Shown one piece after another: positions 43,693-55,204 of a DNA stretch of 64,000 bases. The translations under genes and the position numbers were made by a program. Below the pieces are notes generated by a model that worked only from the letters and a program-made list of their open reading frames with translations, had not been told where the DNA came from and did not search any database. Within the stretch, counting starts at the first letter, position 1. Each line of letters begins with the position of its first letter. The DNA is from Acanthococcus lagerstroemiae (lineage: Eukaryota > Arthropoda > Insecta > Hemiptera > Eriococcidae), in the NCBI GenBank assembly GCA_031841125.1, contig CM063110.1, positions 25,167,626 through 25,231,625 of the forward strand. Direction: 5' to 3'.

Positions 43693-46052
43693 TGGATAGT
43701 AGTTTTTAACTAGCGGTAGTTTCTGGATGTGAAAGAGCAAGTTAAAAATTTGCGATGATTTCGGTAGATAATAGTGTATGTTAAGAACTTCTTGAGCCGA
43801 AAACGTAATTGTGAAGGCAAACATTACTGTCAGCCCATCCGTGCAGAAATGATTTCTAATTGAAGCCATACAGCTGGTGATCCCGAATCACGAGAACTGC
43901 TACTGAAGTCGAGGGTGGGAACTGGGGAATAGAAACCTTCTGGAAATATTTCTCCAGTTGATCAGTTGTCTATCTGTTATGAATAAGAAGTATGATCCTA
44001 TTAAATCGAAAAATTCATACCCCTCTTGAAGACTGAAACCAATTCTTGAAGTTCTTGTTTTCGTTTTTTAATTTCTTTAATTTTGTTATCCCCCCCCCCC
44101 CGAATGTATCCGTTTCGGTTCTATTCCAACATCAAAAGAAATAAATAGGTCCGATCTTGGAATTATACAGCTCCAGGTCCCCCGATAGGAAGGGCAGTCC
44201 TGCCTAATTTATTTTTCAGTGCCTTCGATGAATTTGGTTGATAGTTCGACAAACAGTTTCTAATTTTTATAATTTTTTCTTTTAAAAACGGTTGATTTTT
44301 ACATTGATAGACATCCACTTAAAACATAATACTCAGATACGTATCGAAGAGGGGGGTCCTTCCCCAAAAATTTTCCAGAGTTAGAAAATTCAGCAGAGTT
44401 GACCCCTAGTTGGCAAAAATTAGATCGGTAGGTCTGAAAATTTGAAGACTTCTTTTTCTTTCATTTGCCTGCCCTAGTTTCAAAGATTTTCGTAAATTGG
44501 CAAAGTAGACTTTGACGTAGCGAAATTTGAATTCTCCCTTGACGAAATACAATTTTCGTCTCATCCACCCAACCCCTCCCAAAAATTGCTTCGGTACGTC
44601 CTTGCAGCTTCCGAAATAGGAATATCGTTTTGTGTCCGCCGTGTGCAGTTCTTGGAGTATTAAATTTTCGTTTTTATTTCTGACAGCGAAAAATACTGTT
44701 ACTGTAACGTTTTTGTTCGGTTTCCGTTTTCGGTGTCGAAATACTGTTCCTATCAGTTGCAGAATAAACATAAGTGAAGAATTTCGATCCTATGTCTATG
44801 ATCCTTCACAAACACCAAGTGGTATTACAATCATAGATGACGAGTGTGTGTCTGTGGGGGGGGGGCTGCTGTCTCTCCCTGTATCGTATTCGAAAGCTTA
44901 GTTATAATTCCACTCCTTTTCCCCTAAATAACTCGTCGTTGAACCCTTTCGCCGTCAGTTCTGGAAGACTTTTTTTTCCTGAGATTTTGCTCCATTTTAC
45001 TACAAAAATAAGTCTTCGCCTCTGTACATACCATATTTTGTATACCTTAATTGATCGTATTTGTGATTGAACTCGCGTTTGTATTCTGGCTCTCTGAGCC
45101 TTCATTGATATTACTTACTCGGCTGTCTTCCTTCACTCTTTAGAATATACCTACTTCGATTGATATGCTAAGAAACATTAAATTTTGAAATCTGTGATGT
45201 CTTTTCAAATCTTCAAAAAGTGGATGAAAACTGCAATTTTTCCTTGTTAATGAACTACAGATGTTTTTTAATTTGTTTCATTCTAAAAAAATAATTACGT
45301 TAACTTGAAATTTTGAATATTTTTTCTGGAATTACCCATAAATGAAGGTTGTAACAAATGAACTCGAGCCCAGTTTACGTATTTCCTATTATAAGCCTAA
45401 TTTTCCAATGTCAGGAGAGATGTAAAGTCAGATACCCCGTTCCTTGAGACCCGATACTTGATACTTGAATTTTTAATAGTAACCAAGTTTCCCACCCGGC
45501 TCATGTTTTTTAATGGCCGATCCAACCTCACCTCAGTCTTTTGAAACTTTCTTGAGACGTTAGTGATACAAAATGATTCAGAAAGATATGCACAATATGA
45601 TATTCGTTATTTTTGAACTGAGAAATGGGTTTTGCGGTTCATTTTCAATGCTAATATCAGATTCGGTTTTACAATTTTAATTAATACGTTTACATTATTT
45701 GAAAACCTAAAAACAGTTTTATCGCACCATTAAAAAAAAAGTCCAAAATTGAAATTTGTATGGCTTAACAGGTCAATTATTATGAAACCATAATTGAATG
45801 GGGAATTTATAGTGACAAATTTCCAACCAGTTTCGTGTATTTTAATGGGTAGCCCAGCCCCACCTTCATCTTTTGATAATTTCCTGGATCGTCAGAAGAT
45901 GATTGAGAGACATGCACAATATGAGGTTCGTTATTTCTGAAATGCTGAAAATTAAACCTACTCCCTCCAGATCTTTTCTTTATGGTTTATTACCACTGCC
46001 TGATTTTTTTGATTTTTTTGATTTTTTTTTTTTGAAAAATATTAACAATGCG
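43693..46052. other. Unassigned intronic sequence
   Basis: AT-rich, with a C-run near 44091 and a G-run near 44858. Between 45400 and 46260 two diverged copies of a block (TTTCATGTTTTTTAATGGCCGA-like, then GACATGCACAATATGA and TATGATTCAGAA text) suggest an old ~420-bp direct duplication (about 45480-45700 and 45820-46010). Confidence 0.4.
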
Positions 46053-46206
46053 CAGGGGCGTAGCTACGGGGGGGGGGTGATCCCCCCTGGCATTGGCCGA
46101 CAATATGAAAAATATTAAAATTTATTTCGGTAATAGTAAGTATGTAATGTTGTAAAAGTGAAACGAACTCTCCCCCCCCCTCATACCAAGTCTAACTACG
46201 TCACTG
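46053..46206. mobile_element. hAT-like MITE, CAGKGGCGTAGC family
   Basis: Starts CAGGGGCGTAGCTACG plus a G-run, ends AACTACGTCACTG. Flanking octamers ACAATGCG and ACAATTTG match at six of eight. Interior shared with the copies at 30428 and 50609. Confidence 0.82.
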
Positions 46207-46679
46207 ACAATTTGATGAAAGCGTTTTGAGATTTATTTTCAATGATGATATCAGATTAGATCTTAAAATTTTTATTTTCTTTGGAAACTGAAAAATACTT
46301 TCATCAGACCGAAAACAGGTCTTTTCTTCAAAAACCAGCATTTTTAAGTTGACGAAATTTTTTGAAATTTCAGTTATTTTGTTCTACAATTTCAAAAATC
46401 TAATACGAACTGCTCCTTTATGAAAATCAAACTGCATTTGTAGTTTTTATTGATAATTAGATGCATAATATATCTAAATTGAATGAAAGGCTGTTGGTAT
46501 GTCGTGGGAAGAGTGAGTAGTGATATCTAAAGGCAGAGGGAAAATTTTTTGAATGGTAGTAGGTAAGAAGGTACATATGTATAAGTGATTGCATACTCAA
46601 AAGTTTCAGAACCTGTTTCAAGTATCAGCTGTTTTTGGATTAAATGAATAACGAGAGACCGAAATCATGTTCTGGGACG
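46207..46679. other. Unassigned intronic spacer
   Basis: No feature recognised. Confidence 0.35.
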
Positions 46680-46910
46680 AAAATATAGGGGGCACGGAGA
46701 GAGGGGCTGGGTTGCTCCCCAGCCTCGGTCGGAGTAGGGAAATTTTAGTAGATGGATCAAAAGTTGGAAAAATCCTACAAGTCTAAAGTTTTTTTGTTTT
46801 TTTTTCAGCCAATACAAACAAATTTTGATACTTGGGAATTTTGACGTGAGTCAGTTGGGACTTTAACAGTTTTTGCCCCTCTTGAAAAAACTCAGCGCTA
46901 CGTTCCTGCT
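46680..46910. repeat. Fragment of the CAGGGACG MITE family
   Basis: Contains GATACTTGGGAATTTTGACG and GAGTCAGTTGGGACTTT, then AACTCAGCGCTACGTTCCTG, matching the interior and right end of the 20135-20356 element. The left end is not clear, so the copy is decayed or truncated. Confidence 0.6.
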
Positions 46911-47758
46911 CATGTTTGTACTTTGAGCTCGAACAGTTTGGAATGTGTCATCGATGCCATTACTCCGCAGTTGTCGGGTCTCCACTTTGGAATGTCGATA
47001 TTCTAGCCTTCGAGTAATACGACTAAATGGGCATTACCTACATTTATACCGTCCATTGATACGAAAGCATATTCCTGGACTACGAAGAGTTTACTGCGAA
47101 TTTTTCCAAGAAATCTAATTTCATTCTAAATATGATAATTTTCAGAGGTTGGTTCGGTGAAGATGAAAACTATATGGGTACTAAACTTAGACTAGTAACC
47201 GAGCCTTATAATATTCATGATTTTAAAACCATAAAAATGAAGTAATAAGAAAAATAATTTTATTCGTGATTTTGGATTATTTTTCGTCAAAAAAGTTGCC
47301 TGTATGCATAATACAGGCGTAATACGTTCGTTATCCTTAGTTTGTCAGTTTTTATTTGTTCGTGTTCACTTTCTGACTGGAGATGTGTTACTTAAAAACC
47401 AAGTGATTTAAATCCCCCATTTTGAAGTAGGTGAATTTTCTGGGATTGGATAAGTTGCCCCGAAGTTAATCAGTTATAATTTTTTGAATAAAACTACGAT
47501 TTTTTAAAGTAATTTAAATCCGATTCAAATTAGCGTCCTAAATGCATTTTTCTCCCGCCTTCAAAGGACCAGTTTGCGGGGTGTTTCACGAAAACAGGAA
47601 AAAGAAACCTCTTCATTTTTTCATTGAGAATAACTTTTAACTTCTACTGAAGCAAGCTAAACATACTGTTCAATTTCTGAAGAATTAGAAACATGTTCTT
47701 TCTTTGGGCAAGAAGCGTTCTCATAATGCAAAAGCTCCAACTTCCATTTTATTTTTCT
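46911..47758. other. Unassigned intronic sequence
   Basis: No feature recognised. Confidence 0.35.
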
Positions 47759-47864
47759 CACTTGGTGGAGCGTATGGCGATGGACGCATGCTAAAGTGGC
47801 TCCCCAGACACCGCAGCCCTGGCCCCGGAAACTACCCTTTCGAGTATCGCATCAGTGACCAGTG
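47759..47864. repeat. Dispersed ~105-bp repeat, copy C
   Basis: Close relative of copy B (16890-16994): TTGGTGGAGCGTATGGCGAT, ACGCATGCTAAAGTGGC, CAGACACCGCA and CCTTTCGAGTATCGCATCAG. The CCTTTCGAGTATC text is only loosely B-box-like. I could not establish pol III ancestry. Confidence 0.7.
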
Positions 47865-49259
47865 AAAACTGGAGGAAAACCATATCTGTTTCCAAAAGAA
47901 GAACTTGAATTCGTTTTAAAATTATCCTCTTTCCCTTTCTTGAGTGAAGAGTTTTGAGGAGCCTAGAACTAATTTTTTCCCTTTCCAGAATGAGTTCCTC
48001 CTTTGTAGGAGGACAAAATTTTCCTTTTTTTGATAAGGAAGGAACGACGTTTTTTCAAGAAACCAATGAGACGATTTTTGTCTGTCTCATTCAAAAGTAG
48101 AATTTTTCTCTTCTTTCCTCGTATTTCTTATACTTGAGTAGAGAGAAGGGCCGATATGTTCTTCCTCCCGTGACGAACATACAGAAGTTCTCAGCATGAT
48201 TGACCGAGAAGGGTCCTCTTGCTTCTAGGAAAGGAACTCGTATCTTTTTCAATTTCCAACCTTGTTCTTGTGTTTAGTTTACACAATTTTGCTCTTGTCA
48301 AGTGGAGAATTTGGATTATTGTTTGTTTAGTTTTTCAAGTTGAGTCATTTTGGCTCATTTAACGCGTATTATACAGATTTTGAGGCTCGTACAGATTCCG
48401 ATGAGATACATTATTATTGAAATTAAGAAACCAAGGGGAAACTTGTTGCTTTCCCCGAAGAAAAAAGTTATCTCAGACAAATAGAACTCAGTTTACTTCT
48501 TTGAGGAAAAAAATCAGCTAATTACCATTTTTGATTTACGAAAGTTTCGTTCCACTGTTTTGCGGCATGGAAAATAACTTGTTCCATTTTTTAAAGAACA
48601 AGTAACTTATTGAAAAAAATAGGTCGAGAAGAATAAAAGAATATCGACCCCTCCGTTTCCTGAATGAAAAGAATTTTGTCTCTTTATTGGAGTGTGACTA
48701 AAACTTGAAGAATGAGAAACATGTGTTTTCTGTAGTAAAGATGGCAAAAACTGATTAATTTTTTTTTTTTGAGGGAAGAAATTTGTTCTTTTTTCCTCGA
48801 GGAAACCGAACATCCTCTCTTCCTTTCATGAATGTAAAGGCCTCCCAAAAAATCCTCATCTTACTGTTCATTGATACAAAAATCTTCTCAGTCGCGCAGA
48901 AAAGTGGGAATTGAAAAAAAACATCCTGTATATAAGATTCGAAAACTTGAAAAATGTAATGAGTTGTAATACTATCCCATTCCGCAGTATCACATTCAGT
49001 CCCGGGGGAAGAAGAAAAATGCTTAAGTTCGTCTTGTAGGATGGGAGTTGGTATGGACTCTCGTGCATCAGTCAATTTGCATCTGTGTCTCAACTGATAA
49101 GAATTGAAGAAGCCACGTATAACTTGATTATTTCTGGAGAGAAGAGGAGTGGGCCACCTTATGTACACTCCATCGGCCACGTTACATCCTATACCTGAGA
49201 AGTCCCTTCTGATTACTATTAAAGAGAAGGGGTAACTGTTTTCTGGTCACCCCTTTTCA
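47865..49259. other. Unassigned pyrimidine-rich intronic sequence
   Basis: TTCCTTTTT- and GAGGAAA-rich text with no clear period. A 141-codon minus-strand frame (48755-49180) exists, but its translation shows no domain and it overlaps other frames. Confidence 0.4.
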
Positions 49260-49559
49260 GAATTAGCCAGTAGGGTTTTGTAGTCTGAGTGTACAGTTTG
49301 GTTGCTCTAACTTCATCCAATGCTGTGGAGAGGATCCTTAGAATTATGGTGGGGTTTATTTAGTACACTGACAGGGTGTCTACTGGCAAGTAAAACAACC
49401 AAAAGCAAGTAAATAACGAGTATTTCAGTCAAACGAAACCGAACATGCAAATAGCATCCTTTTTGTACAGGAAGCAACCAAAAAATGAGGTGCTCAGAAT
49501 CAAAACTCACATTTGCCTATTTGCGCCCTTGAAGTGAAAGGCAAATGTGAGTTTTGGTT

Positions 49560-50129
49560 TTCAGCTCCTTAAATGAAATAATCAGGGCCGTTCAGAAGAA
49601 ATCCGGGCCCTGGGGAGGGAGGTGTAAAAAGTAGGTAAGAGCAAAAAAAATGTTTAGGGCCCTTTTTGTAAAGGCAGATTTTTTAGTACTGGTGGGCCTT
49701 TAGCAGGCCCTCAAAACCCTTAGCGGGCCCCCTCAAAAAAACTCGGGCCTGGGGGAAACCCCCTTTCCTCCACTCTCTGCACAAGCCTGGGAAAAATAGT
49801 AAAAAACTACAATACTAAGTATACAGTACTGATTAGTTTTTAGTGTACATTTTCTTAAATTCATTATTTTATCATCTTCCTTTTTAAATGTGAATTACAA
49901 AATATTTGCAAAGAATAAAATTGAACAAGTATCACTGGAACCTCAAAATTAGTTTTTTGTTTTTGCAGTTTAGAACCAACATGAGTATTGTGAATCCATG
50001 AAAAATGTCATAGAGAGATCGTGAGAAGGTCATGAATTTCGCAAAATTGTACTTGTTACGCATCCTGATTATGTTGTTACATTCCTTAGTCTCCCGGCTA
50101 GTAGGTTACATCTCCACTTTTGCTCTCCT
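49560..50129. other. Unassigned segment within the composite element
   Basis: GGGCC-rich text from about 49587 to 49795 (CAGGGCCGTTCAG at the left, AAGCCTGG at the right) may be a further MITE. The rest is AT-rich. Confidence 0.35.
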
Positions 50130-50608
50130 GTGCTAATATTTTCATTTCTAAGAAGGATTACACTTTGTGTCCTTCATTATCTGCTCTTCATAACTCCCTC
50201 TGTGCCTGCCTTTCCTTGTTTGTTCCCTCCACCATTTCCTCTAGCAATAATAACAATATCTCTGGATGTCTTATATACTCGTATTATGACATATCATTTT
50301 ATCTCTTCTCTCTATGAGTATATTCTAAATTTTTCTTTCCCTTTTCCTGTTCGCCTCAATACTTCGTCATTCCTGATCTTTTCTGTCCATTTGATTTTCA
50401 ACATTCTCTGATAACACCACATATATTCCAAAAATCCATATTACTTTTTTTTCCTTACTTTTAACTCCTATCCCCTTCTATATTTGAAACATTTTTGACC
50501 ATTCAACATTATTAAAAGTTTCTTATAAAACTACAAATGCGTCGTATGTATCCAAACTTTTTTTTAGGTTTTTTTTTCTAATAAAAGCCTTGAATGTAAA
50601 ATTGCTTT
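50130..50608 (-). pseudogene. RTE-like retroelement C-terminal fragment
   Basis: Minus-strand reading gives KIKWTEKIRNDEVLRRTGKG (about 50400-50340), then IRHPEILLLLLEEMVEGTNK (about 50270-50215), the usual RTE-type C-terminal order (WTE/D--TN-EVL--, then I-H-LRH-, EG--EGK---GRP). Stops interrupt it. A homologous plus-strand fragment is at 16680-16889. It is separated from the RT fragment at 50785-51060 by a MITE. Confidence 0.65.
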
Positions 50609-50758
50609 CAGGGGCGTAGTAACGCCCCCCCCCCTTGGCATCGGCCGACAATGTAAAAAAATTCTAATTTATTCTGGTAATAGTAAGTATTACACCTGTA
50701 ATGTTGTAAAAGTGAGACAACCCCCCCCCCCCCCGTAGTAAGTCTGGCTACGCCATTG
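50609..50758. mobile_element. hAT-like MITE, CAGKGGCGTAGC family
   Basis: Starts CAGGGGCGTAGTAACG, ends CTGGCTACGCCATTG, with C-runs near both ends. Flanking octamers ATTGCTTT (50601-50608) and ATTGCTTC (50759-50766) differ by one base. It is inserted in an RTE-like remnant. Confidence 0.88.
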
Positions 50759-50766
50759 ATTGCTTC

Positions 50767-51060
50767 CCTAGTTCCTTTACCTTTTCAGAATTCAGACTGA
50801 TCTCTCATCCTTCCTGTCATTTTATTTTGTATTCTCTTCCTTATTATCCTCCCTAGAATCTTTGATGCGTGCGTTAGTAAACTTATAGTAGGATAATCTT
50901 TACATTTGCTTGTTTCTGCTTTTTTAGGGATCATAATCAACCTGTTTTTCTGAAAATCTATTAGCATTTCTCTTCCATGAGTTCCCATCATAATTGTTGC
51001 GGTGGACACATATCTCCGGGGGAAAATACTGATGTAGTATTTCCTTGTTTTCATCAGGGT
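50767..51060 (-). pseudogene. RTE-like reverse transcriptase fragment (fingers)
   Basis: Minus-strand reading gives RLIMIPKKAETSKCKDYPTI then SLLTHASKILGRIIRKRIQN, the fingers motif (PKK----C--YR-ISL--H--KI---I---R) of RTE-type reverse transcriptases. It ends at DQSEF and then meets the MITE at 50609-50758. The catalytic palm is missing. Confidence 0.7.
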
Positions 51061-51257
51061 TTATCTGTCGGAGTTTTCCTTCTCCTATGTACTTAAAGTT
51101 TTTCTTTAAGTCCCCGCACCACGCCAAGGTAGCACACACAAAAAAGGTTTCTGACCATAGAAGAATAAATAATATATTACACTGTTGAAGAAACAAATGC
51201 TGAGTATTCCTACTTTTATAATAATTGCGTAAGGGACGTCAGAGACATCCAGATATG

Positions 51258-51530
51258 AAATTTGACTTTCAGTTTGGGAGGGTGGAGATGGAGAATTCGC
51301 TGACAAATATTTTTTGAAAACTATAAATTCGCCGACAAAATTTGTAAAAAGTTGAAAATTTGCAGATTTTTCAATCAAAATATTTTTTATTTGAAAAAAA
51401 AAAAACAATAATAAATAACCATTCTTAAAAAAATGAAAAATTCAAATGAATAGTTTAAAAACTTGCCGACTACCAAATTAGGGGGGGGGGGGTCAATCCT
51501 TCCCCCCTGGTTTCGTCCCTGGAGGCATCC
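51258..51530. repeat. Dispersed repeat shared with 10675-10945 (inverted)
   Basis: Runs from AAATTTGACTTTCAGTTTGG to GGTTTCGTCCCTGG, with a 12-G run near 51481. It is the reverse-orientation relative of the 10675 block. Confidence 0.55.
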
Positions 51531-52005
51531 ATTTTTGTTGGCATGAGTGAAAGAACCCATACGGTAATTTTTGAAGTAGGGCAACCTTTTTCTGTTGTCA
51601 GTTTCAGTAGACACCCTGACTTATCATGGGAAGATGGTTTCCCCTGAAGTACCCTCTCAATAAAAGACTGACTTTAAGAACTATCAGCTCAAATGATCCT
51701 TGGGTGAAAAATGTGATTGAATCATCTGTGAGCAAGGTAGTTTTAAGGTAGCCATGTAGTCGAACCTTGAAGGTATGACTGTGTGGACAGTTTGGTCAGC
51801 CTGACTTCATCTAGAGCCATGAAGAGGATCCTCTAAATTATGTTGACCTTATTTAGTACACTGATCTTGCGAAGGTGGATTTCCTTGAAGCACTTTTCTC
51901 AAACTGTAACAAAAGACTGTCTTCAAGAAGTATCAGCTCAAATGATCCTTTGGCGAAAAAAAAAAGTGATTGAATCATCTGTGAGCGAGATAGTTTCAAG
52001 GTAGC

Positions 52006-53892
52006 CAATGCCGACATTCGAGTGATGCTCTTGTAACTGACAAAGTTACACGTCGATTCTCATAAAATTATAAAAACGTCGTTTCTATGCGAAGTAGGCG
52101 ACATTTCCCTTTACACTTTGGTATCTACAGTCCGCCGCGAGAATCTTAATCGTTATTTATGCAACTCGCTCGACAGCTGTTGAATATTATTTCTGAAACT
52201 CGAATATTAGAATATTTTTATTCTTTTTATAATATAAAACGGTAATTTTTACATGAAAGAGCTCGAAAGGAGAGAATTAGGTAACCCACGTAGGGTCGTT
52301 TTTAATTGGTTGGGTAGTTTTTCCATTGCCAGCAATCGTACCAATATGCTCTAAACCGGTAGAACGTCGCCACAAAGAGATAGAAGCACCTTTTTAATAA
52401 TCATCGAATCTTTGTTGGAATGTATTAAATTATTTTTAAAGGCGAAGCAAAAGGAACGAAGTTTCGGGCTCGGGCGACGGGAACGGGCTCTTTTCGGATA
52501 ATAGTGTGCGCACTTTTATCGTCGTCAAATAATAAAAAATGAAAATAAAAATTCTTTATGCGCGGAGCCCAAATTTTTCCTAATTGGATGGTGGTGATTT
52601 GTCGAATGATTGTTCGATGCGGTTTCAGCAGTGTACGAACATTTCCATGTCCGTTTCCAGCAAGTACAGCAGTTTTATTGAACCAGTTGCGGTGTCCTCA
52701 ATGCTCTCTTGTGTTTTGTATTTGCAAAATAACGCTCCTCGATGGCCGTTGAGATAAGCGAGGAAAAAAGACAATGAAACGGCTCTTTAACCGTTTCTGC
52801 GTTTGGTTCGGAAAGCTGAAACCGTTTTGTATACGATGGTTTCGATGGTTTCATCAACGAAATTAATTAGTAATTTTTTGCATCGAGAGCAACAGTTACC
52901 GACGAGTTTTCGTGTATAAGTTCGTCAGATTTGAATCTGAGCTCTGAAGGCTACCGATAGGATCGTTGAATTTCTTTAACTGAAATTTAGACCTGCAGAC
53001 GACTCGTAAAATGCGGTTGCAAATTCGTCATTTTTCTGTATTCGGTGCTTTTTAATGGTCGTTCACTTTTTTTTCCTTCTTGCTTCTTTCACGATGAGTT
53101 ACAGTGAGATGCCAGATATTTGTTTGAAATGCTTTAATTAGCTATAATACAAGCAGTAAACGTCGAGAAAATACATATTTTATGAAATTCGTGTTTGCGA
53201 GCATTTTTTCTTATTTATAAATTACGAGTTCCGATAACTTTTTGCAAACATAGAGAGGGCCTGGGATTAGATACCTGGAATGATCAACTTTACGTGGTCA
53301 TTTTCAGTGAAGTTGGCGGGCTGTGTTCGTTTTACGAGTGCTATTCCGAGAAGAGAAACGTTATACTCCCATTTTTTCCGAATTTATCTGTGAACAAGGT
53401 GCAGAAACGTCTTCCAGATCTTCCATATAACATACTAATTGATTAAACCTTGAGTCGAAAATAACTTTTTTGATAATCGAATTTCCATTTCTCTAAATTG
53501 TCTGAGAAGTATAATAGGCTTGTAATTAGTTGTTCGAGATCGAAGATGGCTAAGCGAATGCAGAAAATTTATGACTGAGCAGACTGTCGTTGGATGAAGG
53601 GAGTTCGAGAATTGAAACTGGTCCTGGCGAAGAAATTGAAATAGTTGATGAAATTTTTATATGTTGCCGAATGGATGACGGCAAATTGACTGCCTTCGTG
53701 ATCTGAAACAACGCGAATGTCTTGTGAGCTTGTAGTTAGTTTGTGACCCGACTCCTTTTTTAATTGGGTTACCGTGTAGCAGCGAAGTATATATATGTGT
53801 ATTTCTGAATGGTTCAACTGCTTAGAAGCATCAGAGTTGATATCGTCTGAAAATTTAAAGCAATTTTCATTCAAAAAATGGTGTTTGGTGTT
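52006..53892. other. Repeat-poor intronic island
   Basis: No transposon signature is visible between about 52010 and 53890. CpG dinucleotides and homeodomain-like ATTA cores are common around 52140-52560. No coding domain is present in any frame. It is a candidate for intronic regulatory DNA, on composition only. Confidence 0.35.
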
Positions 53893-54262
53893 ACGGTCAT
53901 GTCCAGACCTCAACCAACGGTAGTGAAGATAATTTTTCCTTAGGGGAGAAGGGTGGTAGAAAATCGAAATGTATGACCTTGTTCAGACCCTAGTCCAGCG
54001 GCAGGGAAAAATTTTTTGCTGGAGTGAGGGCGGTGGTAGAAGAACGAAATGTATAGTCATGTATAGCTCGCAAACCAGTGACAGTGAAAGATATGTTTGC
54101 TTGATGGGGGGATTGGGGGGGGGGTAGAAGAACGACATGTATGGCCATGTCCACTCCAGACCCCAAACCAGCGGCAGTGAAAGAAATTTTTGCTAGAGAG
54201 AGGGGGGGGGGTAAAAAAGAAATGTATGGTCATGCCCAAATTCCAAACCAGCGGCAGTGAAG
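53893..54262. repeat. Tandem array, ~83-93 bp period (left part)
   Basis: Units repeat ATGGTCATGTCCAGACTCC, AACCAGCGGCAGTGAA, GAAATTTTTGCTAGAG, a G-run and GGTAGAAGAACGAAATGTAT. Unit anchors (CCAGCGGCAGTGA-like) are near 53909, 53993, 54076, 54169 and 54249. The array continues at 54817-54965 after an inserted MITE. Confidence 0.8.
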
Positions 54263-54816
54263 TAGTGGTGTCAAAAAAGTACGATAGTATCGATACTTGA
54301 TGAGATTCGATGATAGTATTGATACGTGGCTCTAAATTCGATACTTACGGATACTTTGAATGTAGTATCAATACTATAATAATTTTGTTAATGCTGTGAC
54401 AATTTTGTAAATTTAAGTCGAATCGGTGATATTCTCTTCGTTGGTTCCTTCAAGTATTTCATTATTCTAGTTTGTAGGGGTAGTATTTTTAGTCTTACCT
54501 GGTGATTTTAAACCAAAAATTTTAATTTTCATATTTAAAAAAAAAAAAGAAGAAGAAATGTTGATTCTTTCTCGTTAGCTCCTTCGCGTATTCTAGTTCT
54601 TATTTATAATTCTTACCATTTTACCTAACGGTTTTGAGCCAAAAAACTGAATTTTATGCTGTAGTGAAAAATAAACTGGATTTTAATTCTTCAGTTATTT
54701 ATTTATTTTTATTGGTTGACTTTGCCTGGCAAAATGAAGGTATCGATAGTATCGATACTTTTGAACACCCAATCGATCCTAGTTGATACTTTTTTGTGCG
54801 ATACTTGACACCCCTA
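54263..54816. mobile_element. 554-bp hAT-like MITE splitting the array
   Basis: Ends TAGTGGTGTCAA and, reverse-complemented, TAGGGGTGTCAA. Subterminal GTATCGATACTT motifs are repeated on both sides. Octamers CAGTGAAG (54255-54262) and CAATGAAA (54817-54824) correspond to the array's own CAGTGAAA phrase, so the array was interrupted at that site. No transposase frame. Confidence 0.82.
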
Positions 54817-54965
54817 CAATGAAAGAAATTTTTGCAAGCGTGGGAAGGGTGGTAGAGAAGCAAAATGTGTGGCCATGTCCAGACTCCGAACCAGCTGCAG
54901 TGAAGGAAATGTTTTCTAAGAGCGGCGGAGGGGGGGGGGCAGGAGAACGAAATTTTGTAAAAGAA
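54817..54965. repeat. Tandem array, right part
   Basis: Continues the 53893-54262 array: GAAAGAAATTTTTGCAAG, GGTGGTAGAGAAGCAAAATG, GGCCATGTCCAGACTCC, CCAGCTGCAGTGAAG and a G-run. Confidence 0.75.
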
Positions 54966-55204
54966 ACATGTTATGATCCTTCCAACGTAGGATATTATGA
55001 GCATATAACAGCACATTACTAATGCAAAACGGGCTGAGTATCGAACGAGTGTTTTACTTTGATCCTGAGCAGCACAATTTGAAGATCTTAACTTAAATAA
55101 CCCGAATACTGAAACATGTCGAAAAGAAGAACTGGCTCGTAATCCGTTCAAAAATCGGTATGGGCCATGTCCGAGTGAGAAAAAGATACCGTGTTCGTGT
55201 ATTT

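Larger units (their letters stand above)
49374..51618. mobile_element. 2.2-kb composite element with CAGGGTGTCTACTG ends
   Basis: The left end CAGGGTGTCTACTGGCAAG and, as reverse complement of the right end, CAGGGTGTCTACTGAAACTG are inverted repeats. The element lies in a tandem unit as described at 49260. Its interior has collected other repeats: a foldback piece (49500-49560), RTE-like minus-strand fragments, a MITE (50609-50758) and the 51258-51530 repeat. A matching target duplication was not found. Confidence 0.65.
49260..52005. repeat. Tandem duplication (~245-bp unit) split by a 2.2-kb element
   Basis: One unit is 49260-49373 plus 51619-51770; the next is 51771-52005. Shared text includes GTACAGTTTGGT..., GAGGATCCT.AGAATTATG, TTTATTTAGTACACTGA, AAAAGACTG, TATCAGCTCAAATGATCCTT and GATTGAATCATCTGTGAGC. 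The interruption in the first unit falls directly after TTTAGTACACTGA, which is continuous in the second. Confidence 0.75.

Noticed and set aside
48755..49180. 141-codon minus-strand frame
   Set aside because: No recognisable domain, overlaps other frames in pyrimidine-rich text, and no homologous motif.
53893..54965. CRISPR-like repeat spacing
   Set aside because: Contiguous ~88-bp units without unique spacers; a eukaryotic minisatellite.
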